Positions 51,401-60,939 of a DNA stretch of 64,000 bases are shown here, piece by piece. Each line of letters opens with the position of its first letter. Position 1 is the first letter of the stretch. A program made the position numbers and the translations under genes. The notes under the pieces are model-generated. The model worked only from the letters and a program-made list of their open reading frames with translations, ran no database searches and was not told the origin of the DNA. The DNA comes from Beverwykella pulmonaria (Eukaryota; Ascomycota; Dothideomycetes; Pleosporales; Melanommataceae): NCBI GenBank assembly GCA_001599595.1, contig BCHH01000006.1, forward strand, positions 2,755,405 through 2,819,404. The letters are read 5' to 3'.

Positions 51401-53239
51401 GTCAGTACAACAAGCGCAAAGGCAAAAATCAGACAGGTTCTACCCCGGTACGCTCTACCCCGAACCGTTGTATCGCTAGACAAGTTCCCTCTCACCGGGG
51501 CGGGAAAACTAGATTACAAAGCGCTGGAAGCAATGAGTGCGGACATCTCCAATAGCACTCCTGAATCTAAAAAAAGCATGACGGAAACCGAGAAGATGCT
51601 CATTGACGCCATCCGTAATCTCCTCAAGCTCGATTCCGACATACTCGTAGACCAAACCTCAAACTTCACCATGTTGGGTGGGCACTCTATCCTCCAGTTA
51701 CAATTGGCGAACTACATATCGAATTTCTTTAAAAGATGCTTCACAGTGCGGATCATCATCGAAAACCCTATTATTTCGGCCCTCGCAACTGTCATTGATG
51801 CTGAGATGAGAGATGAGAACCAATCTACACAGTCTGGCGATACCACTAGCCCTTCTCTTGGAGAAAACGGTGTCTCGTCAATCGAAATCGACTGGTTTCG
51901 CAAGCACGCGCAAAACCTAGGCACTTCCTCCTTCAACGTTTCCCATGTCTCTAGACTCTCAACTACGTTCACTCAGCATGAAGCTTTAGTCTCAGCCTGG
52001 AATGTAGTCCTCTCACGGCATTCCATCTTGCGTTGTCGCTTCCAGCCTTCTCGCCACGGTGGCGTGGAAAGAATTTACGCTTCCGAACCCCCCAGAGCTG
52101 TATTTCTTGAATCCTTTAATACAAGAGAGGAAATTAATAAAGAATTCCATCTCGAAACAGAACACCCGATCCGCGTCCTGATCTCACAACAACACATGTT
52201 GGTATGCATAAATCATATCATCTGCGACTACACGACCCTAAACCTTCTCTTCGAAGAGTTCAACGCTTCGTTCTTCAACGTCTCCCTATTTCTTCCCAAG
52301 AGACGGTACCAGGACACACACTCAGATGCCAAAGTCTCTGCATCCGCAACGAATTTTTGGAAATCTTATCTTGAGGATATAGACCTGGAGCGGATACCGT
52401 ACATGAAAGCGCCTCGCACATCATACGCGGGCTCATCAATCCTATTTAAGCTATCGAAGGGTATAATGGCGAATTTGCGCTCTGTATCCCGCTCCCGCGG
52501 CCTTACACTTCATCAGATAGCGCTGGGCATCGTATCCCTCATCCTACAGTCTTCTACAGAACAAAAACAAGACTTACTCCTCGGAAGCCCTTACCTAGGA
52601 AGAGAAGAGGACGATATGCGGACCGTGGGCTTATTCCTCCAACCACTTCCCATACGAGTCCCTCGCCCAGGATCCCAAACGCGAATTTCCACATTCCTGA
52701 AAGAAGTGCAGAGATCAGCCCAGTCCGCGCTCTCTCATGGCATCGACTGGAACTCATTACTAGAACTCCTCGCGGAGTCTGAGAACGAGGACTTAAGAGC
52801 AGCTGCTACGACGCAAAGCCCAAATCACCCCCTCTTCAACGCGATGGTCACGTTCCACGAATTCCAACATTCTCGATCTAACCTTAATATCCCCGGGATA
52901 GAACCAATCGTATCCTGGGCAGAAGGCGCGAAATTTGGAATCATGTTTGAGTTTTCGGCCGTCAGCGAAGAGGAAGTGACATTGAGAATTGAATATGATA
53001 ATAGCTTGTTTGGGTCTGAGGAGGTGCGAGCTTTTGCTGCGCGGGTAAACGCTGGTTTTGAGTCTGTTTGTGAGGATCTGGATATGAAGGAGCTGGAGCG
53101 GAGGATGCTCAGCGTTGAGAGTAGAAGGGTTAGAGAGATAGGATTTGGGTACTCGTTGGCGGCGCTATCGAAAGGGGAAGCGGTGGTTAGGTCGACAAAG
53201 AGGAAATTCAGTGATGCGTTTGTGGACGGGGAGGTTTGA
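48443..53239 (+). CDS. Non-ribosomal peptide synthetase, order T-C-A-T-C
   Basis: A single 1,598-residue exon. Residues ~12-80 are a carrier domain (LGGDSLSA, Ser44 as phosphopantetheine site). A condensation domain follows with HHAFIDG near 248-254. The adenylation domain (~560-1030) has FTSGSTGHPKA, FDGSIHEIF (its Asp is the residue that contacts the alpha-amino group of amino-acid substrates), NMYGPTEAT, YKTGD and a GRKDRQIKLRGFRLD core; the second carrier domain has LGGHSILQLQ near 1077. The last ~420 residues are a condensation-type domain in which HHxxxDG is replaced by NHIICDY. No thioesterase or reductase is present, so release probably occurs at the terminal C domain, as in fungal cyclising C domains. 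The single A domain may load both carriers, or a partner enzyme feeds the first. The product is unknown. Confidence 0.92.
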   Translation: MATDTMDFHNTNVELVTQAISTVLGVTARAIKGATCFVELGGDSLSAILISAECQKLGIAIPAGVFLRAHTLHEAITKAVQTAQSLPTPPVSPPPTTCPEPSEDIEWTEKITHLDTTNASHAHGVSVKDVLDCVDSANLTEIQLLLLRESLHNPSLNMVTLHETYSGWGMETVCKAWTRTILAEPIFADLIEELHILPRQLLLWQTSKVDTEHGMEREVSNAVRAGDAISRITAIQSTTNITIVWRIHHAFIDGYSAGILREKVGHSLRGEVALPGPPFGETIRLLRTFREQRSVSTRRFWASKREQYPVAASELRLRSQRVVKKGEGPQGCITIQFPDDQLATATGRTGYTRAVYFAAAWALTLSTFLDTDHVCFGLVLSGRDLPIPGAFSTVGPLINVLPLFASTKNHEASRDGFLRRFHEGILELSDIQHSETEDGFDRHFSSVMATQFECDSEAFPTTVDRNRADMQSGVPLNIIIERKSRVQMLYSTVHFTEKDVENMGAVFQNNMDSLLLDSSGLYNILPFEMESQIRQWSNCSSFEALEDSKGDDLVTLFENVVARQPSDIAIVQGDFKMSYDAFDRAAGAVAQGLAWIKPNEAVCVFADRSVNWLIAIFGILKAGGVYTPLDPLAPVAIRSTNFVQSRARVLLVPASASRDMYLQGLNDTAGVQCLIVEDLLIDAPWAVYPRRHIARPDDLAYICFTSGSTGHPKAVQCTHKGLVAFQKDVDVRLAAAPGVVVAQVMSPVFDGSIHEIFSTLTYGATLRLASSHQEEPFAHLRESNSTILTPSIAKVLSPDHYPQLQNVYLVGEAVPQSVCDVWARGGRSLYNMYGPTEATCGATIRRLLPDKTVTIGCPNPSSRVYILDRRHRLLPPGAVGELYLAGIQVSHGYINLSTENNERFLSDTILPDSNQKMYKTGDWGYWDSGTGEICLVGRKDRQIKLRGFRLDLDDLETRVVKAIPNCQGAAIWRRDEHLVAAYLAPCVSTTSAKAKIRQVLPRYALPRTVVSLDKFPLTGAGKLDYKALEAMSADISNSTPESKKSMTETEKMLIDAIRNLLKLDSDILVDQTSNFTMLGGHSILQLQLANYISNFFKRCFTVRIIIENPIISALATVIDAEMRDENQSTQSGDTTSPSLGENGVSSIEIDWFRKHAQNLGTSSFNVSHVSRLSTTFTQHEALVSAWNVVLSRHSILRCRFQPSRHGGVERIYASEPPRAVFLESFNTREEINKEFHLETEHPIRVLISQQHMLVCINHIICDYTTLNLLFEEFNASFFNVSLFLPKRRYQDTHSDAKVSASATNFWKSYLEDIDLERIPYMKAPRTSYAGSSILFKLSKGIMANLRSVSRSRGLTLHQIALGIVSLILQSSTEQKQDLLLGSPYLGREEDDMRTVGLFLQPLPIRVPRPGSQTRISTFLKEVQRSAQSALSHGIDWNSLLELLAESENEDLRAAATTQSPNHPLFNAMVTFHEFQHSRSNLNIPGIEPIVSWAEGAKFGIMFEFSAVSEEEVTLRIEYDNSLFGSEEVRAFAARVNAGFESVCEDLDMKELERRMLSVESRRVREIGFGYSLAALSKGEAVVRSTKRKFSDAFVDGEV

Positions 53240-53573
53240 GTACATGATTATTTTTCCGGCAGTGTGCTGGACGCAGTAATTTCTAATATACCATGGACGT
53301 CTTGTTCCTTATTCTTCGAAGGGCGTTATAGTGTTTGCTTCTTCTAGATTCTTATCTTTCTTCGTCTTCAATTTTGGTGGTGGGTGTGTACGACTAGTTT
53401 ATGAGATTAAATTGGTATGGTATATATAATGCAATGGAATATGAATCAATCATGATGAGGAAACGATGTCCGGCGCAGGAAACAAAATGCGTGAATCCAG
53501 TGCGTCTTTCCATCAACGCTCACCAACACCACATAGCACTCCCTTGCCACCCCTCATACCATCCAGCACCCCC
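53240..53573. other. Tail-to-tail intergenic region between NRPS and second P450
   Basis: No gene; a short CATACCACC-type repetition near 53570 precedes the P450 stop. Confidence 0.5.
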
Positions 53574-55258
53574 TCATACCACCCTCCGCCTCACATGAAC
53601 CACCTGCTCCATATCCGGCCCCGTCTTCTCATCTTTGACCCAATTCACCGGCCTCTCCTTCTGGCCCTCGGGAAACCTGACCTCATACCCTACCAACAGC
53701 AAACAAAGCACAAGCTTGATCTGCGCACTCGCGTACCATCGCCCAGGACAAGCTTGCCGACCGAAGCCAAACCAGGAATCGCCGCCTGCTACCGAACTAA
53801 AAAGATTCGCGGCGTCGATGTCTTTCTCGGTGGGTTCGTAAAAGCGTAACGGTTCGAAGGAAGTTGGGTTAGGGTATAAGGAAGGGTCACGCGAGCGCGC
53901 GTCTGAGGCGGCGCAGATATGTGTTCCCGCGGGAATCGTGAAGCCAGTGGATAAGCGAATGGGCGTAAGTACAAGCCGCTGGAAGGATACCACGCCGGCG
54001 GAGTTCACGCGTCCTGATTCCTTAAGGAAGGCCTCCATTTTGCGGAGCTTTAGGAGCGTAGATAAGTTCCAGCCACCAGATGCGATTTCCGCCTCTGCTT
54101 CGGCGCGGAGGTCCTGCATGGATTGTGGCTGGGAGCAGAGGTCGTATAGAATGTGGATTGCGGTTATGGCCGAGGTGTGCATTGCGGCGACGATGAGGAA
54201 GAGGATTTTTAGGACAATAGCGTTTGGGTCTTCTCCTGTGCCTTTCTCGGACGAGAGGAGATACTGTAGGAGGTCTTGTGGTTCGTCGTCTTCTGTCTGT
54301 TTTTCTCTGCTGCGACGCAGACGCTGCCGCGCTTCGATTACGGGAACGAGATACTTCTCCACTTTGGCGATGTCGGACCGCAATTTACGCCCACAAGGGA
54401 GGGTCCAGCACGCTATGGGACGCATCGCGGGCGTGATGCGTCGCATCTCCATCGAGAACATGGCGACAGACGCCGTGTAGCCCGTGATTGTTGAGAGCCA
54501 CATTGGGTCTCGTGAGAGAGACTCGGAGACGATGATGCGCGAGGTGATTTGGCCGATGGCGGCGAAGATTATGTTTGAGGCTTTGACGGGTACATAATCT
54601 GTGTTGTGCGTTAGCTGGACGTGCATTTGTGATGTGGGATAGAGAGTGACACACCTCCGGAAGTGCATTCGCCGAGGGTTCGAGAGAGGGCAAATTCGGC
54701 TTCTTCTTTCATCTGCGGGAGAAACTTTCCTGTCCCACTATCAGTAAATTCCTAATAGTACCAAATGTAGAGGAAATGTTTCACGTACCTAGATTCTTCG
54801 TCAACGGTCCCCTCACAATCTCCCGATGCACATCCGACCCCCTCACCGCATCCAGCCTCGTCCACCTCCCCATAAACCTATCCAACAGCTCCTCTTTAAA
54901 ACTAATCTGCGTGTCCGGTAGATTCTTCAGCTCCTCTATGAACCTATCCGGGACGACAAGGCGCTCGTTGTCGCATGTTTGGATTATGTACGGTGTGTCT
55001 TTGTACTATCCACATATTAGGCACATAATTACAAGGAAGCGGAGTGGGAAATCGTACCTGCGCATAGCTATGCTCGAGCAACTTCTGGCCGTGCGAGAAG
55101 AACTCGGCTTTGGCCGCGTGGAGGCGCAGACCGAGAAAACCGGGGTCGATGCCGACTCGTGGTAGCCCTTTGAAGCGTGTTCGTGCTGCGAAGCGGTGGT
55201 AAAGACAGAGTATCAGTATGCCGATGACGATAGCGGCGACATGGAATAAAGACAGCAT
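53574..55258 (-). CDS. Second cytochrome P450 of the cluster
   Basis: Exons 55258-55058, 55005-54789, 54729-54655 and 54598-53574 join through introns of 52, 59 and 56 nt to 505 residues. The start at 55258 (MLSLFHVAAIVIGILILCLY) gives a clean membrane anchor; an in-frame ATG at 55306 is less likely. Features: I-helix AAMHTSAITA, ExxR as ESGR in FLKESGRVN, the following PAG..ICAASDARSRDP region and the haem loop WFGFGRQACPGRW. The pattern resembles fungal P450s acting on terpenoid or peptide scaffolds (CYP68/CYP503-like ending). Convergent with the NRPS, it marks the right edge of the cluster. Confidence 0.87.
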
Positions 55259-58197
55259 GATAGCGCAGATATGGGCGCAGGCGTAGAAGTATAGTTTCAC
55301 GGACAAAAAATATCAACATGCAAGCTGATTTGTCGACAGGTACGTCAGAGGTGGCCATATTGTTCTATAATATACTAGAATGACTCCAGGTGTAAGAAAT
55401 TGATAAGGTACACTCGGAGCAGCACGTACCACCTCACTTAATCTTAATGCCCGAGCGATGTAGTGCATAGCGTGAGGTCATGTAGGCTCGGCACCCGAAA
55501 ATCATTGATCCTTGCTGGTCGGCGTACATATACGAATAGCTCGGGCCGGGCCAAGAGTGGCCACTGCGTGCCTTCTTCTCGCTACCCCACCTCAACTCTC
55601 ACACATCAAACCTCACCATCGTTCATTTTGAGGCAAGCTTCTACTGTCATCGTATTCTCAACCCATCGCAAAAAATCGGTGCATCAGAGTCTAATACACC
55701 ACAATGATGGAGGCGCTCGCCGACGGGGATGGGAAGCAGAGGGAGAAGGGGAGGAAGGAGAAAGGCAAGGTGGAGAGAAGTCGAAGAAGAGAATCAAGGT
55801 GCCGAAGGAGAAGAATAAAGAGACCATCTCCATCATCACCATCATCTCGATGACCGTCTTCCTTCCATACTTACAAAACCCCGATATCTACCTCATAAAT
55901 GTTTTGTCTCAAACTACTGCTACCTAAAACACTTCCTCTTCTCCTCTAAACTCTGCTTCACTCTCCATCAATGCAAATCGCTGCGTCAAAAAATCCTATC
56001 ATTACCTCACTACCGCAGCTGACCCGTCAACCAACTCTAAACACCATTGATGTTAACCTTATTTCACACACCCACATACGGCAGCGGTCAGCACTGGTAT
56101 CCAGCCAAAAGAAGTGCGTGTCCCTCGGTGGGAGATTGTGCGTGCTGCAGCCGTGGAGAATGGCGGGAAAGGAGAGTTGGCATTTGGGCTGTATTCCACT
56201 CAGGCTGTTATTTTGAGGGAATGGGAGGCAAAGAGAGAGGTATACCTAAAGCTTGGGGCTGGGCCATGAAAGCCTTGTGGGGATGGTGTGCATCCATGGT
56301 CAGTTTGGCCTACCGAGCCAGATGTGCTGATGGCCAGGATATAATCCAGCTACTAGTGGACATTGTGGTCGTCGATGGGTTGTTGCCGAATGCCAGCAGA
56401 GGAGTTCTCGATTGTCAAAGCGCCGTTGATGATGTGACCCGCGGAAACGTTGGTGAGATTACCGACGTACCCGGGGCGGCAGCGAGGCTGACGATGCGCA
56501 TCCGAAGGATTCGCAGGAACCGCTTCTGCCGAACGCGCAGCCATGGATGTACGCGGATCGGACCGTCTTTGTGTGGTCCAGGGCGTGGTGCAGATCGGGG
56601 CGCAGAGTTGTATCGACGGCTGCACGGATCCCATGCAGCCTCGATGATGCTATCTCAGTATATGGCCATGAGAGGAGCCGTGAATCGGCTTGTGAAGATA
56701 GATGAAGCATTGTCTGTTTGCTATGTGCTGCAAGAATGCGTGTCAGGGCGGGGACTCAGCGACATACGCGCGTCGAGGAGTGCGACACGTGACTATGGTG
56801 TTCAGGGTTCAGGGCCCAGGATTGAGAGTTCTCAGCTCGCGACTCGATATGGCTAGCGTAGGGTAATTAGGCACCCGTGCATAATTTTTAGCCTCTTTGC
56901 ATGATGCGCTAGTAGGGGGTGTAGGTACGCGCAAGGAGACCAACGTCCTCCACAAGCTATTTGTACTTAGCCTTCGGTTATTTTTAAACAAGGCGATAGA
57001 GCATATGTTTCTCGCGACAAGTAGTAATCACTTGGGGTCGACTTCTAGGTAAAGTCTTTGTGGTGTGGCGGTCCTATCTTTTCAAAAGTTTGGTATTTAC
57101 GCTTGGCAATAATTGCTGAGTGCGCTTCTGATGATCATTCCTTATTCCTTCTTGCCTTTACTGGAATTTCAGACCCAAATAAGCGCGGCGACATTGTGTA
57201 GTGTGGTATTGAAGTTGACGCGATGAGACGCGTTGCCAACTGTACCTGACATCGACAGATTCCAACCCATCGAAGTGCAAGTGCATCTCAATTAAATTAA
57301 CTGTAATCTTGGTCGCCGTCTCGTTTGTGTCCCATCATTCTAGCTGCATTGCCGTTTTCGTATTTGATTGTTGTCTACTACGGGTATATGTGGCGTGTGG
57401 TACTGACCGTAGTCGTTCTTTGGACTTGTCGGTTGGGGATGTTATCGTCTTACGCTTGCGCTCAACTGGGGTATTCCGCATCTGCGCAGCTATGCGCGTA
57501 CTTATCCGGAGCTTGGTTGCAATTGGCTGATCCTTGGCTGTAGGATGTCGTTGTTTGGTATTGTTAAGTGCCTGGCTTCGAAAACGGGTGTTTGAAACGG
57601 AAGACCTTGACTTGCTCGATTTCATCACTTTTGACGAACGCACACTCCGAAGGACTCGGCCTGCCAACTCTTCCGCTGAATGCAGGCTCTCGTTAATTAT
57701 AGGCAGGGGAGGTCCCTTTCGTCCTCTTCCTCTTACCCCCCACCGTAGCGAAGTGATCGCTAGGGGCATCAACCTCTTCGGGAACTATAGATAAATTATT
57801 ATTGTGTGTACCGTTGTCGACACCAGGCGCTGGTTCCGAGTTGAAAGGTCTAAGGTTAGGAAGAGGGGGTGCTTGTTCATCGTTACTGACTGAATCATGC
57901 TGCAGTTTAGACTTTTGCTGTTCTTCCTCCACAAGGTCCTCGTGCATCTAGGTCATTCTGGGCAATTCGCCCCATGTAGAATTACAAATCTGGTCTTCGA
58001 TCTACATCTTTTTGCTGCTTGGTGCTTTTGTAGGCCAGTGCATCGACGTCAATCATTCCAGTGGGCCATTTATAATTTAACTCTTCTCTTATCCATCCGC
58101 GCCCCTTGGATACTTGGAAGAGAAATTGGTGATAAGGACGAGATGCTGAAGTATCGCGTTCAGGTGTAGCTACTAGCGGCATAAGCAATAAACGTGA
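55259..58197. other. Gene-poor region right of the cluster
   Basis: No recognised gene. An ATG at 55704 opens a 49-codon Arg/Lys-rich frame of unknown meaning. A 269-codon plus frame at 56047-56856 has Gly/Arg/Cys-rich composition and no domain. On the minus strand 57.3-58.3 kb shows several medium frames with charged, natural-looking composition (for example KGRGWIREELNYKWPTG) that could be pieces of a decayed or intron-rich gene. Confidence 0.35.
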
Positions 58198-58497
58198 ATG
58201 GGTTCCAAAAGAAGCGGGCTGACACATGCGTTGCGCATGAGGGCGGTGGAGGAGGCTGCGAATGAGGCTGACTTCCGTCCCGCCCAAGACATAGCGATCA
58301 CCGACCCAAAGGCACGAGCCTCGGCGGCAAAAATTCTCGATAAACTCTTCAGCGGGGAAGGACGTTCAACTCCCCGCAAGCAGATGCAAAGATCTCCAGA
58401 GTTAGACAAGAACGCTACAATACCACGAAAAGAGCAAAAACACAAGATCAAGAAATCTGTTCCTCAGAAGCGCCATCCCATTAAAATTAACGCCTAA
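58198..58497 (+). CDS. Small hypothetical basic protein
   Basis: A 99-codon frame with balanced composition: an Ala/Glu-rich helical first half (EEAANEADFRPAQDIAI, ASAAKILDKLF) and a Lys/Arg-rich second half (KHKIKKSVPQKRH). No family is recognised and no intron is needed. It may be a chance frame or a fragment. Confidence 0.3.
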   Translation: MGSKRSGLTHALRMRAVEEAANEADFRPAQDIAITDPKARASAAKILDKLFSGEGRSTPRKQMQRSPELDKNATIPRKEQKHKIKKSVPQKRHPIKINA

Positions 58498-59959
58498 TTT
58501 ATGTAAAGAGGTCACTCAGGCAGTGAAAAACAATTGGTAGAAAAGAGATGGTATGTATTCGTAGTAACAAGACGAATCGCCGCCCAGTACGACTAACCAT
58601 ATTACGTTTCTATAAATTTAGCTAAAGAATGTACATCTATAAAGAGCTAGCTAGGTTTGTTCTTTGCTGTCTACCGCTTCGTATTTTCCCAATCTTGTAG
58701 AACCAATGACAGGTTGCTCACGCTGGTAAGATGAAAGGGTGTTCTTTATCAAAATAAAAAATTGGTAATTCTTAAAGATATTTTAAACTATCAATATAGT
58801 GAGTTAGGAGCCCTGCAGCAAACGGAAAGAAGTAAACCGGTTTGGCTTAGAATGTGATGCGTAACCTTTCTCTCTTGGACCCTTAGTAACTGTGAGGGAT
58901 TTCGTAAGTATGGAGCCTGAATGTAGGTGTACGATTGTATTGCGACGAATTCTTGAGGTTGACTCAGGAACATCGACTTATACTCCTGCGTTATCACATC
59001 ACCTACCCAAGGGCCTTCCGGGGCTAGTGATGTATAATATCATCACAGCAACTTTTGAGTATTTGAAATCTCACGTATAGAATAGTCAGAAATAGGTGGT
59101 AAGATGGGAGAGAGTTAGCGGCTTGCTAAAAAACTTAAAATTAGCCACATCGGTATTAGTTGCTTAATGTGTAGCGAAAACATTTTTATGATGTGGCAGA
59201 TCTGCTGATGAAGTCGCAACATGGTGGCATGATACCACATTCCGAATGTCAGTGACTATTTCAGAGAACGCTGCGTCGCTCCTGAGGCCATTAACTCCCG
59301 TTTCCTATCATTCCCTTGCTAAAATAAATCTAAAAATGGACATATCAACACTCTCCATTTCTCTTCCTTCGAGAGCAAGCACATCCTACTACTCTTTCAA
59401 ATTTCCTCCCTTCTCCACAGCAAAAAACATCGGCCCCCTCACCCCCACCTCCTTCCCTCAATCATGCTACACCAATCTTATTGACATGAACCGCGATGGT
59501 CTCGGACCGTCCGGAGCATGGAAAACTCTTGGGTGCGCAATCAGTGATTCCACCACCTCTACCACTAGCCGCGCTTCCACCACAATGCGCCGGGCCTCTT
59601 CGAGTTAGCGCAGTTGGCGTAGCCAGGATATCCTCAAAGGCGGCAAGGCTGTTTAGATTAGCCTTCTGGCCTCTCTCCGAGCAACAAGAGGGTTGCTAGT
59701 TGCCTTTGGTGGCATCTCGCGGTACAGGGCGAACCAATAGAGTACGCGGAATCTCTGCAGTTGCAACACCAAAAAAGTCGTCAGTATACCGGTAGGCCCA
59801 TGCACGGATATTTACAACCTCACTAACCAAGCAACAGCCCTCGCCCACGAGGAAGATCAAAATGCAAAAATTCACGAAAGGGGGTAATTTGGCAGGGATT
59901 TTTGGGGTGGGATTCAAACGGTTGACATTTGCCAAGCTTTGCACGAATTCTGCATACGC
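58498..59959. other. AT-rich intergenic region
   Basis: Short frames only; a pyrimidine-rich frame at 59246-59608 lacks any domain. The right end enters the dispersed repeat. Confidence 0.4.
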
Positions 59960-60520
59960 TAACTTAGGCACTGTTCGGTAGCCCAGGACCAGGAGGATCT
60001 TGGCAAGATTTCCTGACCCAGTGCCATTGGCCGTCTAAGGGAGGGGTAGAGGGTCAACGAGTTTTCCCTGGTATTGCTACGTGGAGTAGTAATCAGATTT
60101 CGTGTATTGAATTGATCTTGGCGGTTAGCTACTGCACTTGCTCGTTAGCTTCTGGCCTCCTATAATTATAATAGAACTATAGCCGACGTCAATCCTCATC
60201 GTGCAGCGATTACTATCGTTATGGCAGTCCTCAGCGCCTTTGTCGTATTTCTGCAGCATTACCTCAATACCTATCACGAACCCAAAGGCGTACGCAAGCA
60301 CCCCGAAGATGGTCAGAACAGTGCTAAATAGTTAGTGTCAGGAGCAAGCTCTATACCACTCGACCAGCGCTACCTAAAAAGGTGCAGTGAACCCAATAGG
60401 GTGAGGTGCGTATAGAATAACATATATACCGTGACAGTTAGCCAGTTATATGAGAAACGACACCTAACTGTTCGAGGAGACGCGCCTCAAGCGGGAGGTT
60501 TGGGATGCCCTGCTAGAGAG
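59960..60520 (+). repeat. Dispersed repeat, copy B (inverted copy of 23.8-24.4 kb)
   Basis: The strand matches the reverse complement of copy A, sharing CTGTTCGGTAGCCCAGGACC-like, GGTATTGCTACGTGGAGTAG and GGCGTACGCAAGCACCCCGA segments. From about 60183 it encodes a piece of a small protein with a possible membrane helix (AAITIVMAVLSAFVVFLQH) and the motif PKGVRKHPEDGQN, then is interrupted by the 101 bp insertion listed separately before resuming with ETRLKREV. The region between the small-protein frame and 59.97 kb is the conserved non-coding core. Confidence 0.7.
60336..60436. mobile_element. 101 bp nested solo-LTR-like insertion with 5 bp target duplication
   Basis: Comparison with copy A shows that this segment is an insertion. 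It begins TGTCA and ends TGACA, and is flanked by GTTAG at 60331-60335 and 60437-60441. Removing it and one duplication restores the order of copy A. No coding potential. Confidence 0.8.
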
Positions 60521-60577
60521 ACTTCTCAAACACCAAGACGTAACAAAAACATCAACCCGGTGGCTGATAAAAATATG

Positions 60578-60939
60578 TGTTGGTAGTATACAGAACGTGG
60601 TGATCACGTGAGGCACTAGCTATGATTGGCGGCAGAGGGGTTGGATGATTCCCTCAGCCGCACCTCTCATAGTAGAGATATTGTCCGTACGCAGGAGCGA
60701 TACGGCGTAAAGTATGTCTAGCCCGGTATAGGATCACGTGGTTATACCACGTGATGCCCGTGCACGAGCGCGCCTCCTTAAATATCGCTCGCGTTCGTAC
60801 ATAGACTAGCAGAGCAATAACCAGAAACCTGTTGCCCACCCTACTATCCCCGTACGCTGTGTACACCGTACAACTGTCTTATGCCTTGCCGACTAGTGCT
60901 CGCACCACTATGCAGCTAGCTGTAAGATCCCTATCAACA
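60578..60939 (+). mobile_element. 5' LTR of the Copia-type retrotransposon
   Basis: The 362 bp segment starts TGTTGGTAG and ends CTATCAACA, inverted termini differing by one transition. It contains CACGTG palindromes and an AT-rich TTAAATATCG element. The internal region of the retroelement begins right after it. The matching 3' LTR would lie outside the window. Confidence 0.6.

Noticed and set aside
56047..56856. 269-codon plus-strand frame
   Set aside because: No recognisable motif, Cys/Gly/Arg-rich composition typical of chance frames in GC-rich DNA, and comparable frames on the other strand.
57335..58287. Several medium minus-strand frames resembling one charged nuclear protein
   Set aside because: The pieces could not be joined with convincing introns and no family is recognised; recorded only in the region note.
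59690..59975. Possible small gene starting at the conserved core of repeat copy B on the minus strand
   Set aside because: The start is GTG rather than ATG and the conserved part is shared with non-coding DNA upstream of the kinases, so a coding start is doubtful.
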